This document shows, piece by piece, positions 46,501 through 58,657 of a stretch of 64,000 bases of DNA. The notes under the pieces are model-generated. The model saw only the letters and a program-made list of their open reading frames with translations. It did not search any database and was not told where the DNA came from. The stretch is from the NCBI GenBank assembly GCA_030267565.1, contig BRXU01000001.1, positions 3,720,001-3,784,000 of the forward strand, read 5' to 3'. This DNA comes from Pleodorina starrii. Taxonomy: Eukaryota; Chlorophyta; Chlorophyceae; Chlamydomonadales; Volvocaceae. The position numbers were made by a program, and so were the translations under genes. Within the stretch, counting starts at the first letter, position 1. Each line of letters begins with the position of its first letter.

Positions 46501-49500
46501 GCCGCCGTCGCTGCGTCCCTGCGCCGTCCTTCCGACGACGCTGCTTGTGCTCCGAAAACGGCTACATGCTCGTGCGAGGTTGAGCAGGCGCTCGAACCGC
46601 CCTCCGCTTGCTGTTCCTGCTGTTGCTGCTGTTGCTGTAGTGGCGGAAACGGCTGCGGCGGCGGCGGAAGCGGCTGCGGCTCTGCCGGCGGTGGCGGCGG
46701 CAGTGGCTGCGGCAGCGAGGATGATGACGAGGCCCGGGAGCGCAGCGCCGGGGAGGAGCTCGTGGTGGAGCTGCGGCCGCTGAGCTTGTGAAAGGGATGA
46801 CGAGCCGGGAGCAGGAACGGCGACTGCTGCTGCTGCTGCTGGTAAGACGGCTGGTATGGCGGCTGGTATGCTTGCTGTTGCTGAGGTTGTAGCGGCTGCG
46901 GTGACGGTGAGGGTGACAGCGGCAACGGCGGCGGCAGCGCCGGCGCCTGGCTTGGCTGCTGCCACTGGGCCTGCTTCGGCGGTGGGAGTGTTTGGGCTTG
47001 GTGCTGCTGCAGCGGACTCCAGGGGCTCTGTTTGGGTTGCGGGGAGAGCCAGGGGGGCGGCGTGGCGGCGGCGGCGGCGGCCCACGGCGCCGCAAGCGGC
47101 GCGGCGGCGGCGGAGCCGCCGCTGACAGGCCGGCCGGCGGCGGAAGCCGCCGCCGCCGCCACCGCCGCGGCGGCGGCGGCCGCGGCCTGGTATTCGTACT
47201 CGCGTAGCATGCTGGATAGCATGGCCCCGATCTGCTTGAAGGTGGGCCGCTGCTTGTGCGCGGGCTGCATGCAGTTCGCGACGAGCTGGGAGTAGGGCCG
47301 GGGGCAGGTGGGCGGCAGGTGCGGGAAGCCGCGCTGGTGGATCAGCCGCCCCTGCGGGCCGTACATCCAGCAGGAGCGGCTGCAGTACAGCTCCCACAGT
47401 ACGACGCCGTACGAGAAGACGTCGGCGAAGCGGGTTAGGTTGCCGGCGTGGGTCACTGCGCGCGTCGGGAAGCGAGGCATGGGCGCGATGTGGGGATGTC
47501 TGGCCATTGTGTGGGGTGGTGGCGTGAGCACGTTTTCCAAGACGGGAGTACAAGAGCTCGAGGGGCGACGGAAACAGCGATAGATGGAGGCGCGAGCGCG
47601 GCGCGGGGCGCAGGGGCTCTACGGGAGGCCGACCGACAAGCAAAGGAGTGAGGAATGCGGCGGTGCACGTCTCGTGCATGAGCGAGTGCGCGACATCGCT
47701 CCTGGCATACATCTTCAACTCATACACGCGACAGACGAGGGCAGACACGGCACAGCCCCAAGCAAGGCCCCCCGCTCAGGGACTCACCCTCCGGCGCTGT
47801 GTAAAAGGGCGTCCCCCGCTTCGTGTTGGACACGTGGCTCTGCGGAGGGGCAGGGAGGGAGGGAGCAAACAGAGCGGAGGGGCAGGGGGAGAATAAACAG
47901 CGCGGAGGGGCAGGGAGGGGCCGGCCAAGCCGTCGCCGCGGCAGCTGCAATCCCATGTTCCTATCCCGCAGCGCACCATACAGGTGCCAGCTGCTCGGAA
48001 ATGCGCGCTAGGTGTGTAAGAAGCCACGAACGCGCGGGCGTTGAAGTTCCGTATAACAGATAACACGTTTCATGTAACACGTCGCATGTCGTCATGGGGA
48101 GGACGGACCGCCCTTTCCTCCCTCAGCCCTCCGCGCCCCTCGCGCCCTGCCCCGCCCCTCTCCGGCCGCACTCCACTCCCTCCCCGCCCCGCCCATTCCT
48201 CCCGCTCTCTCCTCCCCCTCGCTTCTCTCTCCCACCTGCTCCGCCTGCATGTGCACCGACAACCCAAAGTCCGCAATCTTAGCGGTGTAACCCAACACGC
48301 TGCCATCGTCGCGGCGGAGCAGCACCTGCAGATGCAGAGGGGATGGAAAAGCGCACGGTCGCGGGGTCAGGGGGCGAGAGAGGCAGGGCCCAGGAAGGAA
48401 AGCGGGGGTAGAACCAGGGGGACGGGGGCCAGGGAGGGACGGAAATGGTGTCCGATAAGGGAAAGCTGCCAGGCTCCCAGACAGAAGACGAAAGCACAGC
48501 AAATTCCAACCCGAAGCAGCCTTAGTACCGGAATGGCGAATGAGGGCCGGGAATAAGGGGGCTGGGCGGGAGCCGGCGGTGACGGTGTGACTGCAGCAGC
48601 AGCAGCACCGCCACCACCAACAGCAGCTCAATCCCCCCCTAATACGGCAGCGCTGCCCAATGCCAATCCGTTTCAAACGCAGACCCTCTCCCTAACTTTC
48701 TCCTTCTCTCTGCTCTCCTCCCTTACGTTTGCTGGGTTGAGGTCTCCGTGAATGATGTTATGTTCGTGCAGGTACTGCAGACCCGCGGCGATCTCCCGGG
48801 CCATCTGTGGGGGGCGAGGAGGGGGGCGGGTGGGGGGCACACAGGCGGCGTGTGTGGTGATGGGGGCACCGTGTAGCGTAAGATAGAAAAACGCGAGCGA
48901 GACCAGATAAAACCAGACCAGCCCTCTCCGCCACCACCGCTCTCCCGCCCCCACCTGCAGCACCCACTCCATCTGCGGCGCCCCGGTCGCGGGGTTGAGG
49001 AAGGATCGCGCCTCGACCGCGTGTCTCAGGCTGCCCCCGTCGCAGTACTCCTGCACGATGTACAGCCTCCACTCCTGGATGACCTCCGTTTCGTTCATGA
49101 TGTGCAGCCCCGTCATGGCGCCCCCTCGCTGGCTGTCCACGTGCATGGGCTTCAGGTCGCAGGTGTAGGTGGTGACGACGTTGGGGTGGAAGATGGACTT
49201 GGACAGCGCTGCCTCCATCAGCGCAGCGTGGCGGCCCTGCGTCACCGCATCCGCGGTCAGGGTCATGGTCTTGACGGCCACCTGCAGACCCTTCCACAGG
49301 GCTGGGAGGTGCGGGAGGTGCGGGAGGCAGCGGGGACGGGCAAAAGAGGGCAGGGTGAAGAGCGCAGGACAGCATCCGGAGGTGCGCAGCTTGAGAAAGG
49401 AAAGGAGGAGCGAACACCAACGAAAGGGAATGGAAAGGCCGACACGGACGAAAGCGCGGCAACAGGAGAGGATGGGGTGTGTGTGCAGAGACTTATACAC

Positions 49501-52500
49501 GACACGGGCCGCGGCCTTCAAGGGTCGGTTCATGGTTCGGCAACCGGAGCTTGGGCTGGCAGGTGGCGGCGCGCCTTTGTCGGCACGCACGCAAACGCGA
49601 GCGCGCGCCCACGGCCCTCAACCCACCCACCCACCTTTGTACACCGTTCCAAACGCCCCCGAACCCAGCACTTGCTGAATCACCAGCTGGTTCTCATTCA
49701 GCCGGCTCTCCACATCGGCAGTCATCTCGCTCAGCGCTGTGCCCAGATCCATCGCCACTGCGGCAGCGGCAGCGGAAACACCACCGCCGCCGCCGCGCCC
49801 GCTGAATCCTCCGCCGGCGCCGGCGCCGCCGCCGCGGCCAGCGCCAGCGGCGCCCAACGCCGGGTTGCCGCCGGCGTTGCTCAATCGGTGCATGCCGCCG
49901 GCGCCGCTCGGCGTCGGCGACCCGCCCCTCGGCGCCTCCGTCAGCTGTAGAGCACCGGTACGACTCCCCGCCGCTTGCCGGTCCGCCGGCGCCGTCAGGC
50001 TGCCGCCGCTGGGCGCCAGCGCCGGAAGCGGCGGCGATGCGGACCGCTGCGGCAGACCCACCGTCAAGCTGTCCACTCGGAACAGATTCGACAGCGACCC
50101 AACCAGCAGCCTGGTGAGACCCGGCTTGGCGCCGGGGCCCGACGGCGGCGGCGCGTCCGCCGCCGCCGGCGGCGGCGACGGCAGTGCCGCGGCGGCTGCG
50201 GCGGCGCGCGATGCGCGCACGGGCTCTGAGAAGGTCGGCGGAAGCAAGCCGTTGCCGCCGCCGCCGCCGCTGCCGCCGCCGGCGCCTGTCTGGCCTGGTG
50301 GTGCTTGCCAACCAGCGCTGGCGCTGGGGGCGAGATTGTTGGGGCCGTCGGAGGGGGGGCCTGGGGCGTCTGGTGGACGTGTCGGGGGCACCTTGATCTG
50401 AGGCGGAGGAAGGGCAGGCACGTGGGTCGCGGGGAAAGGGGGCAGAGCGCGTTCAGAGTCGTTGGCGCGTCTGAGCACGGGCAAAACGGCACAGTTCTCG
50501 ACCATGGAACCAAAACGGCACGCCAACTGTCAACTGCCAACTGGCAACCAAGATAACAGCCCTCCAGCCCTCGACCGCACCACGAAAGGGGACCGGCGAA
50601 CCGGCCGGGGGCTCGTTGACGGAGTTGCCGCGGAATGTACGGCGGCGGCGGCGCCGCCGCCGCCGCTGCCGCCGCCGCCCGCGTTCGGCAGCGCCGCCGC
50701 CGCCCGTCTCGCCTCCGCGCCCGCCTCCGAAAACGCGTCCGCGAGCTGCAGCCGCGGCGGCGGCGTCGCGGAGCGATGGCGGCCGCGATCGCTCACGGCG
50801 CGGCGCTGCCACGCCGCCGCCGGCAAGGGGGACCCGCCGGTGGGCGAACCGCCCTCCGGCAGCAGCGACCCAGAAGGCGGAGACTCCGTACTGCTGGTCC
50901 CCGCCGCCGCCGCCGCCGCTGCCACCACCGCCGCCAGCTCCGGCCCGCCGGAGCCACGGTCGCGCCAGGTTAGCGACGGCGACAAGACCGCGGCGGCGGC
51001 GGCGGCGGAAGCCGCGGCGGCGGCGGCGGTTTCGCCGGGAGGAAGCGTGGTGCGTCTGGGCCGCCAATGCGCACCAATACTGAGACTGGGACTCAGCGCG
51101 CCAGCGGCGGCGCCCGAGGGCGAGTCTGTGGGCGAGCCGCTGGCGGCGCCCGGCTGCTGATGCGATGGCGGCGGCGGCGCCGCCGCCGCCGCCGCCGCGG
51201 CGGCGGCGGCGGGGCGCTCTGGCGACCAGGGCCACACGCGGCCCTCCAGTCGGAAGACGGATGTCAGGGTGCTTGTGGCGGAGGTGGTGCGCACCAGACG
51301 CCGGTGCTCGGAGACCTGCGGGGATCCGGATTTGGATTCGGATTTGGATTCGGTGAACGACCGGGTTGGGGATCGGTACGGCACTCAGACTTGCAATTCG
51401 GGTTTGAATTTGGATATGGGTTTGGAGCTGGGCGCGGGATGTTTACCCTAACGGTAAGTGGAATGATGGGAGCGGGATTAGGAGACGGCGGGAGGAGGTT
51501 TGGTGGATCGGAGGGAGCGGTGTGGCCGAACGCATCGCGGCTGTGCCCGTTGCGGCAGCCTCGCCGTAGCCACCGCCACCCTCCTCCGCCCGTCTCGCAG
51601 GCACTGCCAGCCCCTTTCCACGCACACACACGCCACTGGCCTCCCGCCTAAATCGCGAGCCCAGTGTCCGGCGGCCCCGTCCTGTCCTACACCCCGTCCT
51701 GCCCCATACCCCTCCCCTGCCCGCCCTTTCACACCACACCACACCACACCACACCACACCACACCACACCACACCACACCACACCACACCACACCACACC
51801 ACACCACACCACGCCGCCCACCGCTTTCACGCCAAGCTCGGATGCCACCGCGTCCGTGGTCGTAGGCGCCGCAGTGGCGCCGCCATCGCCGCCTTTTCCG
51901 CCGCCGCCCTGGCTCGTTTCATCAGACAACAGCGCCCGCCCGGGGCCCGCTGCCGCCCCCGGCCCCGACACCGCCGCCGACACCGGCACCGGCGAGTGCG
52001 CTCCCTCCACCGATGTCGAACGGGTCAGCAGGGTAGCCGCCGCCCGGCGGCTGTCCGTGCCGCCGCCGCCGGCGCCGCCGCCCCTCCCAGCCGCCGCAAT
52101 GGCCATGGCGGCAGCGACAACTGTGCTCCGCGTCGAGAGGCAGCCATCCTGTGGGGAAAGGCGCGGCGATACGGGCGAGCCGCCGACAGGGATGGTGGAG
52201 CCGCTGCGGCCGCCGCCGCCGGCGGCGGCGGCCGCTCCGCCGCCACCGGTCGCCCGGGCGTAGTCGCTTATGGTTTCCTCGCTGCTCACTAGAAGCGGTT
52301 GCTGGCTCTCCACTTCGGGGTTGCAGCCCGCAGCAATCGCGGGGCTCGGAGTGCCGTCCAACAAGCCGGCAGTGCCGGGCGACCCGAGACATTTCGGCTG
52401 CTGTTGGTGGTGGTTTCCTTCAGCATCGGGCGTTGCAAGCGGACCAGACCCGCCGGCTACCTTGCCGTCCGGGACGGCAGCAGCGGCGGCGGCGGCGGCC

Positions 52501-55500
52501 GCCGCCGCCGGCGCGTGCAGCAGCGGCGTTGCGGCAGCCTGGCGGATCGCGGCGGCGGTGTCGTGCGGCAGCGAGCAAGGCTCCGCACCCGCCGCCGCTT
52601 CCGCTGCCAACGCCGCGGGAGCCGCCGGCGATGTGTTCGCCGGCGCCGCCGGTGCTGCTGCTGCCGTCGCCTGTAACGGCGTGTAGTACATCCCGGCAGC
52701 TGCCAGCGCAGGCGGCGCGAGTCTGGACATCCAGTCCGCCCAGTAGGCATTTCCATACGCATAGTGCGGCGCCGCAAGCATCGTACCGTACCCGCCGTAC
52801 AGGTCGTATACGAATTGGCCCGCTGCGGGCCACGCGTACCCCCCGACCCACGGCGACGGCTCCATCGCTGCCGCGGCCGCCGGCGCATGACCGCCGTACC
52901 GTTCCGCCGCCGTCGGCAGCACGGCCGCGCCGGCCGGCGGCGCGCCGACGGCGGGCATGACGTCGCCGCCGCCGCCTACGGCAGCAGCAGGGGAAGCATC
53001 ACCCGCGGCGATGACGCCGCTGCGCCGGCCAACGGCTTCGGAGGGCGCCCTTGGCGCCGTTGGGCCCGCGGGGTCCGTGGGGCCCGCCGGCGCGGGGCCG
53101 TTGTCGGACGCCCCTCCGGAGCCCTCCACACTGCTCACCCGGGCGGTTGCGTGGCCGGAGCTGGCCTCGCCACCACGGGCGCTGCGGGCCTGTGGCACGT
53201 GAGAACCGCCGGGCGGCACATAGGGCGGGCAGGGCAGGTGGGGGGCGGAGGATGACGGTTAAAGAAGAGGCAATAGGCTGGCAAGATGCCGTATCGACAG
53301 ACGTTATGTAATGGCGCCGTGTAAGAGAGGGCAAGGGCAGGTTGGGGCGCGGAGGGAAGGCGGGGGGTGGTCGTGGTCCTAGTCGTGGTCGTGGGACGGT
53401 ACCGCAGGGCGCATGAGGCTGTCGCAAGCCGGGACGAGGATGGGGCGAGGAGAGGACGGCGGGTGAGAGTAGGGGTGGCAAAGGCCGTTTCGCGCGCGTC
53501 TCTCGTCATCACGCAACGACGCAACACCACTTTCCGGCCGCACTGCAAGACCACACGGCGGCCGGGGAGCAGGAGCAGAAGCAGGGGTACGACTGGGGGG
53601 ATGCGGAGGAGCAGGAGCAGGAGCAGAGTGGAGGGACACCGGCACCAGCGATGACCTCGTGTGCCAGCACCGCTTACTGGTAACTGCAAAAGATCACTCA
53701 TCGCACCGCATCTGTCACGAGTGCCCTCGACATGCACCGTCCCGAGTGCCCCGCTGCCGGCCGCCCCCACATGGGAGCTCACATGGGAGGTCGTGCCGAA
53801 GCGCGACGGCCTCGTGCCGCCGCCGCCGCCGCTGCCGCCGCTGCGCGTCTCTGCCGCCGTCGCCGCCGCCGCCGGCGGCGGCGGCGGCCGCAGGCCGCTG
53901 TCCCGCCGCACCAGGGAGCCACCGCCGCTGGCGCTGCCGCCGCCGCCGCCGCGTGTCCCGCCGTGGTAGGCGTACGGCCGCAGCGCGTTGTCTGCCATCA
54001 TCTTGATCATGTGAACGTTCATGTACGGCTGCGGGTGTTTGCCCTCCAACCGATGTCGTACATACACGAGGAAGAGCAGCAGGATGGTCAACAGTGCGAC
54101 CACGCCCACCACTATCACAGGAATGATCCACTTCTTGGTGTTAGTGTTGTCGTTGTTGTCATTGTTGCTGCTGCTGCTGCTGCTGTTATGGCTGTTGCCG
54201 TCGCCGCCGCCGGAGGTGGAGTTCCCGACCGGCGAAGGCCCCGGCGTGAGCGTGGCTGCTGCGCGGGCGCGGAAGGGCGAATTGCGTGGGAGGGAGGGAG
54301 GGTGGGTGTCTGGTGCGTCTGGGCGGACGGGCGAAAGGCAGGGCGCTGGGCGCGGGCGCGGCAGGGTAGCAGGCAGGTCGTCAGGGAGGCGCAAGCTCGT
54401 GAAGATGAGAGGAACTGGACGGCCGGAAGGACTCATCCATTCAGAATATGAGCCTGCCCCTTGCGTCTCCTCCTGAATTCCAACCCTGGGACCTTCATCC
54501 CCCTCGAGCCGAATGCGGGACCGCCGACTCGCGGCCCCCACTCTCATCGAGTCATCGTCCATCGCATCAACCCTCAACCCACTCTCCAGCCCGTCTCCAA
54601 TCCCACCTCCCGGCCCTTCCCTCCCCCCCTTCCACAGCCTCCTTTCGCGTACCCAGACTCCTCTTCCGTTTCCCTTCAGGTCCCACCCGCCCCGCCATGC
54701 CGCACCTGGCGGCAGCCCCTGCAGGCCGTACCGCTGGTACGGCATAATGTCGCCCCGAAACACGCCACGGCGGCGGCGGTGGTGGATGGTGGGTGGGTGG
54801 GAGGTAGAGACGGATTCCAGCCAGCAAGATGCGGGAGGTTGAGGGAAGCGGAAGGGTGAGGCGGCGGCGCAGAGGGCTTGCAGCATGGCGAGCCACAAGC
54901 TGTGGGCGAGGGCCGCTCAGCTGCCCAGCACGCACGCACCCACCGCTTAGCTACAGGTACTCTAATCACTGAGAGGATTGATCGAGCGAATTGACCGGAA
55001 GTGCAGCTCAACCCCAACGAGCGCAAAAGCGTAGTAGCAACTCACAACGAACACGAACACAGACACGAAAGCAGCGTCTAGTGAACACGAAAGCATGCAT
55101 GCCTACATCAACTCCACAGTCCAAACGCACACGCACGTACCTCACTGCAGGTGAACCGCACACGCTCCATCTCCAGCTGCGAGCTGCGCCAGGCCGCCAC
55201 GTAGACGTCGGCGGCCGAGGCCTGCAGTCAGCCAGCCAGACAGCCAGAGGTAGGCAGGCAGAGGTAGGCAGGCAGAGGTAGGCAGGCAGAGGAGCCGTCG
55301 GGCGCAGCCGCAGGCGTGGCGGCCCAGCCGGGACGGCAGCCCGCGACGGGAGTGCTACGCATCCGCATCTCTTAACCCGCCGTAGACTGCCCCGCCCCAC
55401 CCAGCTCGGACCTATCTTGCTATGCTGTAAGGGTGCGGTGCCCGCCTGGGCGGGACACCCAGCGGACACTCCAGAGGGGCGGGGCGGCGGCGCCTCCAAG

Positions 55501-56698
55501 GACGGGCGCCGCCGGCCTGATGGTGACACACTCCGGTGCGCATGGGACTGCGGAGACTGGGCTGTGAGCCTCAGCACACTAGGGGGCACATCCGTCCCAA
55601 GTGCCGCTCCGTCCCGTCCGTACCCTCCAGCGCCGCAAACGCGTAGATGATTACGAAAATTGGTTACTTGGTTAGTTATTCAGTTAGTTACCAGCGAGAT
55701 GCTCGGCCCCGCAAGCAGCTGGGGGGCCCCACCGCTGGCGACGGACTCCTAGGTGCCAACGCCCACCCAAGCCGCAAGCCCCTTCCTTGGGGCCCCTCGG
55801 CTGCGGCTGGGATTCTGCGCCAGCGTCCGCTCGCAGCCCGCCACGCTCGTGAGGGGGTGACCCGGAAGTGACCAGACCCCGCCCCCGCGCGGCCTCCCGT
55901 GTGCACCCCACCCCACCCCTCCCCATCGCGCCCCATCGCTCCTTCCCGCACCTGGCTCATGTTGACGCCCGGCGGTTGCGGCCGCTGCCCCGCCGCCCCG
56001 AACATCCTGTCCGCCACTCCGCAGTCCGTCAGCACCACCCGGCAGCCCACCAGCCGCAGAAGCGAGCCGGCCGACAGAGAAAAGGAGTCCAGAGAAAGGG
56101 ACCACAGCACGCCGCTGGTGGTGACATCTGTGCTGGCACCGCCGCCGCCGCCAGCACCGCCGCTGCTGTTGCTGCTGTTCGTGCTGGTGAAGTTGGCTTC
56201 CACGTTGAGTACGATGAGTCCTTGCAAGGTGAGGACCGCACCTGTGCGGGGGAGGGAAAGGGCGGGTAAGGGTCAGCCGCCGGCGCACCGGCGCATGTGC
56301 CGCATGGCTGGGAGGGGGGGGGGGGTATTACCTGGTCCCAGCAGTAGCCGCTGCGGGTAAGCTCCCAAGTATAACCCGGGGTCCGTCGCTCCATCTGAGC
56401 TTATCAACGTATCATCCACGAACTGCAGCTGAGCCAGGGGGAGGTCTGTAGAGGTATTGTTGTTGATAAGCACCAGCTCCGTGTGAATTGCGTAACCCGA
56501 AGCCCGATTTAGCTGTTTGAAGACGGGCCCCGAATATATAGGTTGAAGCTCCCATAACTTCGTGCATTCGCCGCATACAACTGCTCTGGCGCTCGTGCGT
56601 GCTAAGAGCGTGAGCACAGCGACTACTGCTATGACAGCCGAGGTGTGATGATAACAACATGACCTGAATTTTGAGCATCTTATTGCGTCAAGGGACAT
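40548..56698 (-). CDS. Giant receptor-like protein kinase (TKL type) with repetitive C-terminal tail
   Basis: Single-pass membrane kinase, probably sensing an outside signal. Exons I can support: 56698-56332 (signal peptide ending near TSARA, then a Cys-containing ectodomain), 56241-55952, 55221-55141, about 54258-53678 (Asn/Ser-rich stalk, membrane helix WIIPVIVVGVVALLTILLLF), 53189-51822, 51315-50641, 50397-49635, 49301-48955, 48804-48727, 48325-48236, 47839-47788 and 47455-40548. Exon 50397-49635 ends in the glycine loop GSGAFGTVYK. Later exons give VAVKTM (lysine), HGDLNPAN (catalytic loop), KIADFGL, GTPFYTAPE, DVFSYGVVLWEL and RPTFKQI, a complete kinase. The last exon is open for 6.9 kb and adds about 2,200 low-complexity residues with 13 or so F-x-R-P-S peptides. 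At least one exon between 55140 and 54259 is unresolved (an exon ending at 54706 fits the phase). The total is about 3,900 residues. One gene rather than two is an inference from the domain order. Confidence 0.8.
40627..40638. repeat. GACCCATGGGTC dispersed element, copy 15
   Basis: Perfect copy in the last codons of the kinase tail. Confidence 0.85.
40891..40980 (-). other. Conserved tail island C of the receptor kinase
   Basis: Encodes GNSFDEALRLGKSSLSTVPE flanked by Gly runs. Nearly identical at the DNA level to 58811-58900 in the neighbouring paralogue, with about four substitutions across the non-repetitive part. Confidence 0.8.
41785..41845 (-). other. Conserved tail island B of the receptor kinase
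   Basis: Encodes PPRFQRDSLRTLEAKGLAAG. Matches 59445-59504 in the paralogue with only a few base changes, while the flanking sequence does not align. Confidence 0.8.
43439..44941 (-). repeat. Array of F-x-R-P-S-[LM] peptides in the kinase tail
   Basis: About thirteen copies spaced roughly every 35-110 codons. Variants include SPFTRPTLG, LARPSLG, RFARPSLG, PFARHSM, PFARPSLA, LFARPSLS, PFARPSMG, PFVRPSLG, PFARASLA, RFVRPSLA, LFYRPSLG and VFARASVG. The linkers are Ala/Gly/Pro-rich and unrelated, so the motif is kept by selection or by repeat expansion. Confidence 0.8.
45619..45630. repeat. GACCCGTGGGTC dispersed element, copy 16
   Basis: Perfect copy in the kinase tail, read on the minus strand as Leu-Thr-His-Gly-Ser at the edge of island A. 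The paralogue has the same peptide but a broken palindrome. Confidence 0.85.
45621..45770 (-). other. Conserved tail island A of the receptor kinase
   Basis: Encodes SALAVVMRAFEIPAEPPRF, an acidic linker and PTSCVSLTHG. Versus 62189-62338 I count about ten differences in roughly 140 bases; the first 48 plus-strand bases are identical. Confidence 0.85.
51730..51811. repeat. (CCACA)n pentamer microsatellite
   Basis: About sixteen perfect units in the kinase intron 51316-51821, immediately beside the exon 53189-51822 donor. Confidence 0.95.
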
Positions 56699-57738
56699 GT
56701 GGTACTTGCGGGCAGCGTAAATTGCGCAACGAAGTAAAGTTCATAATTGGGAGCACTTGAGATTTCTGGCTTATCCATCCCATATGATAGTCTTACTTCA
56801 AGAGGATGATCAACATGAGTAACCTTGCTGCTGGCTGTCGGGCGGTGTCTGACATATGTCGTACCGTCAACGATCAGGCCACGCCGTGCGGCCTTGGCCT
56901 CGCAGCGTTTTCACCAGGCCCGCACGTTAGGACGACATAATATCATGTATGATGCATATCTTCGCACAGGTGGATCATCGAATCCTTCTCTATTTGCCAA
57001 TCGGCCGGGCTCCGAGTTCCCGCACACTATCAATCAGGTTGCAGCCAAGTATCAACCTCATGGACGGTAGCCCCTAACCAACCTCTTCCCTAATCGATGC
57101 TCAGATTACTAGCTCTTCGCCTGCCGAACCCTATGAGCGACAGCCTTGTGCCGAACGTCCAGTGAAAAGCACTGCCCCTTGTACCTGCTAGCTCCTTGCT
57201 GCCGACGTGCCGAGTGCCGGCCTGACAGGCCCCCACACCCCCCAGAACTGGTCTTCTCACTGCAGGCGGCCTGCCCCTGCGAAATGGACGATCCGGCCAA
57301 CCAGTGGCCAACCCAGGCCAACCCGCCGTTCTCCCTGCTTTGACCTTTTCTACGGCAGCGACAATTTCAATGCCAACACACACCATCACTAGCCAATTTT
57401 ATTCAACCTCTCCAAGGCGCGACTCCCAACACGATGAGATCTCACGTCAACGACACAACAGTTCGCTTCTTCGGCGATGCTCGATTGGCCGGGATGCCGT
57501 ACAGCCGTACAGTATTCTCAGCGTAACGTACTCACAACTCCAGGAAGGGCACCCGAAAAGCAAATTCCTGAAGGCGCTCGAGCAGCCCAACCCAACCCGC
57601 ATCGGGGACATGTTTTCGTAGTTCTAGATTGTTTTCCTAGCAGGGGCCAGGACTGTTTTTCTAGCAGGGGCCAGGACATTCGGGCCTGGATATCTGTGTT
57701 CCTGGTGGGCCGGATTGCTATCAGTACGCAGCAACTCC
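56699..57738 (-). promoter_or_regulatory. Upstream region of the receptor kinase gene
   Basis: About 1 kb of AT-richer sequence between the kinase start codon and the probable polyadenylation site of the next minus-strand gene. No coding sequence is supported, so the promoter and 5' leader should be here. Confidence 0.5.
57631..57677. repeat. Direct repeat CTAGCAGGGGCCAGGAC
   Basis: Two copies of TTTTCCTAGCAGGGGCCAGG-like sequence, 24 bases apart. Confidence 0.7.
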
Positions 57739-57743
57739 TTACA
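57739..57743 (-). terminator. Candidate TGTAA polyadenylation signal for the paralogous kinase
   Basis: TTACA on the plus strand, about 915 bases beyond the stop at 58658, within the usual range for long algal 3' untranslated regions. Confidence 0.5.
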
Positions 57744-58657
57744 TGACACCCTCGGTACATAACACCCTCCCGCCGCCCGATCCGCTTTCGGTTCCCCCCC
57801 TAAGGCTCCCGACGACCTGGCCTGGCGACACACGTCCCAGACCCCCAGCCTACAGCCGAACGGGAACAGCCCCGCCGCGCCGCGCTCCGCTCCTGAGGTT
57901 GTACTACAGCCCTGCCCCGCTGAACCTGCCAATACATACACATACACACACACATACACATACCCTACAGTCCCACTATGCCGCATGATGGTGCTGTACC
58001 CCAATGAATTAACCGGAGGCGCCGGTTATCCTTTTGGGTTCATATGTAAAACAATATCATTCAGGGGGCGCATCGTCATCCTGCTCGCGCCAGCATTGGC
58101 ACATGCAGACACGCGTTTCGGGAGCCGCTTTCGCCATACCGGCCGCCGCGACTGACTCAAGACGCAAATCTTCGTGCGTGCAGATACGGACCGAGAAGAC
58201 GCAATACTCCTCTCGCAACGACGGGAAACACGCAATCTTCGCGAAATGACAAAAAGAAAAAAAGAAAGCGCCCAATCTTCCTTCACTTGACCGCTGCGCA
58301 GATCCACAACTGGATACGATGAACCCGCGTGGGCGCGTAACAACAACCGTGCGCAGCGGCCATGCGCCCTCGGATGGCTCTCTTTTACCCGGAACCCGCC
58401 AACCACACCCGGGTCTTGGCCGCAACGCCACCCACCCCACCGCCCGGGGTCCGCACACGACCGTCCAAACCCCCGGCCCCTTAGGTCCCACACGCAAGGC
58501 CGCCCGCCTCGCCCCGCCTCTCGCGCCACCCGGCGACCCATCCGCCCCACCCCACACGAACCCGCTGCAGTGCCCGGCCAGCTGGCCCGCCGGCTCCACC
58601 CCTCCAAGGCTACTGGAGGCCAACTATAACAACACCAACAACGACCATCAACTCCCC
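57744..58657 (-). other. Probable 3' untranslated region of the paralogous kinase
   Basis: No supported gene. Its right part is GC-rich and its left part contains a CA tract (about 57937-57962). A minus-strand frame here (58057-58623) has no recognisable features. Confidence 0.45.

Noticed and set aside
51478..51807. Minus-strand frame with repeated VWCGV peptide
   Set aside because: Translation of the CCACA microsatellite within a kinase intron.
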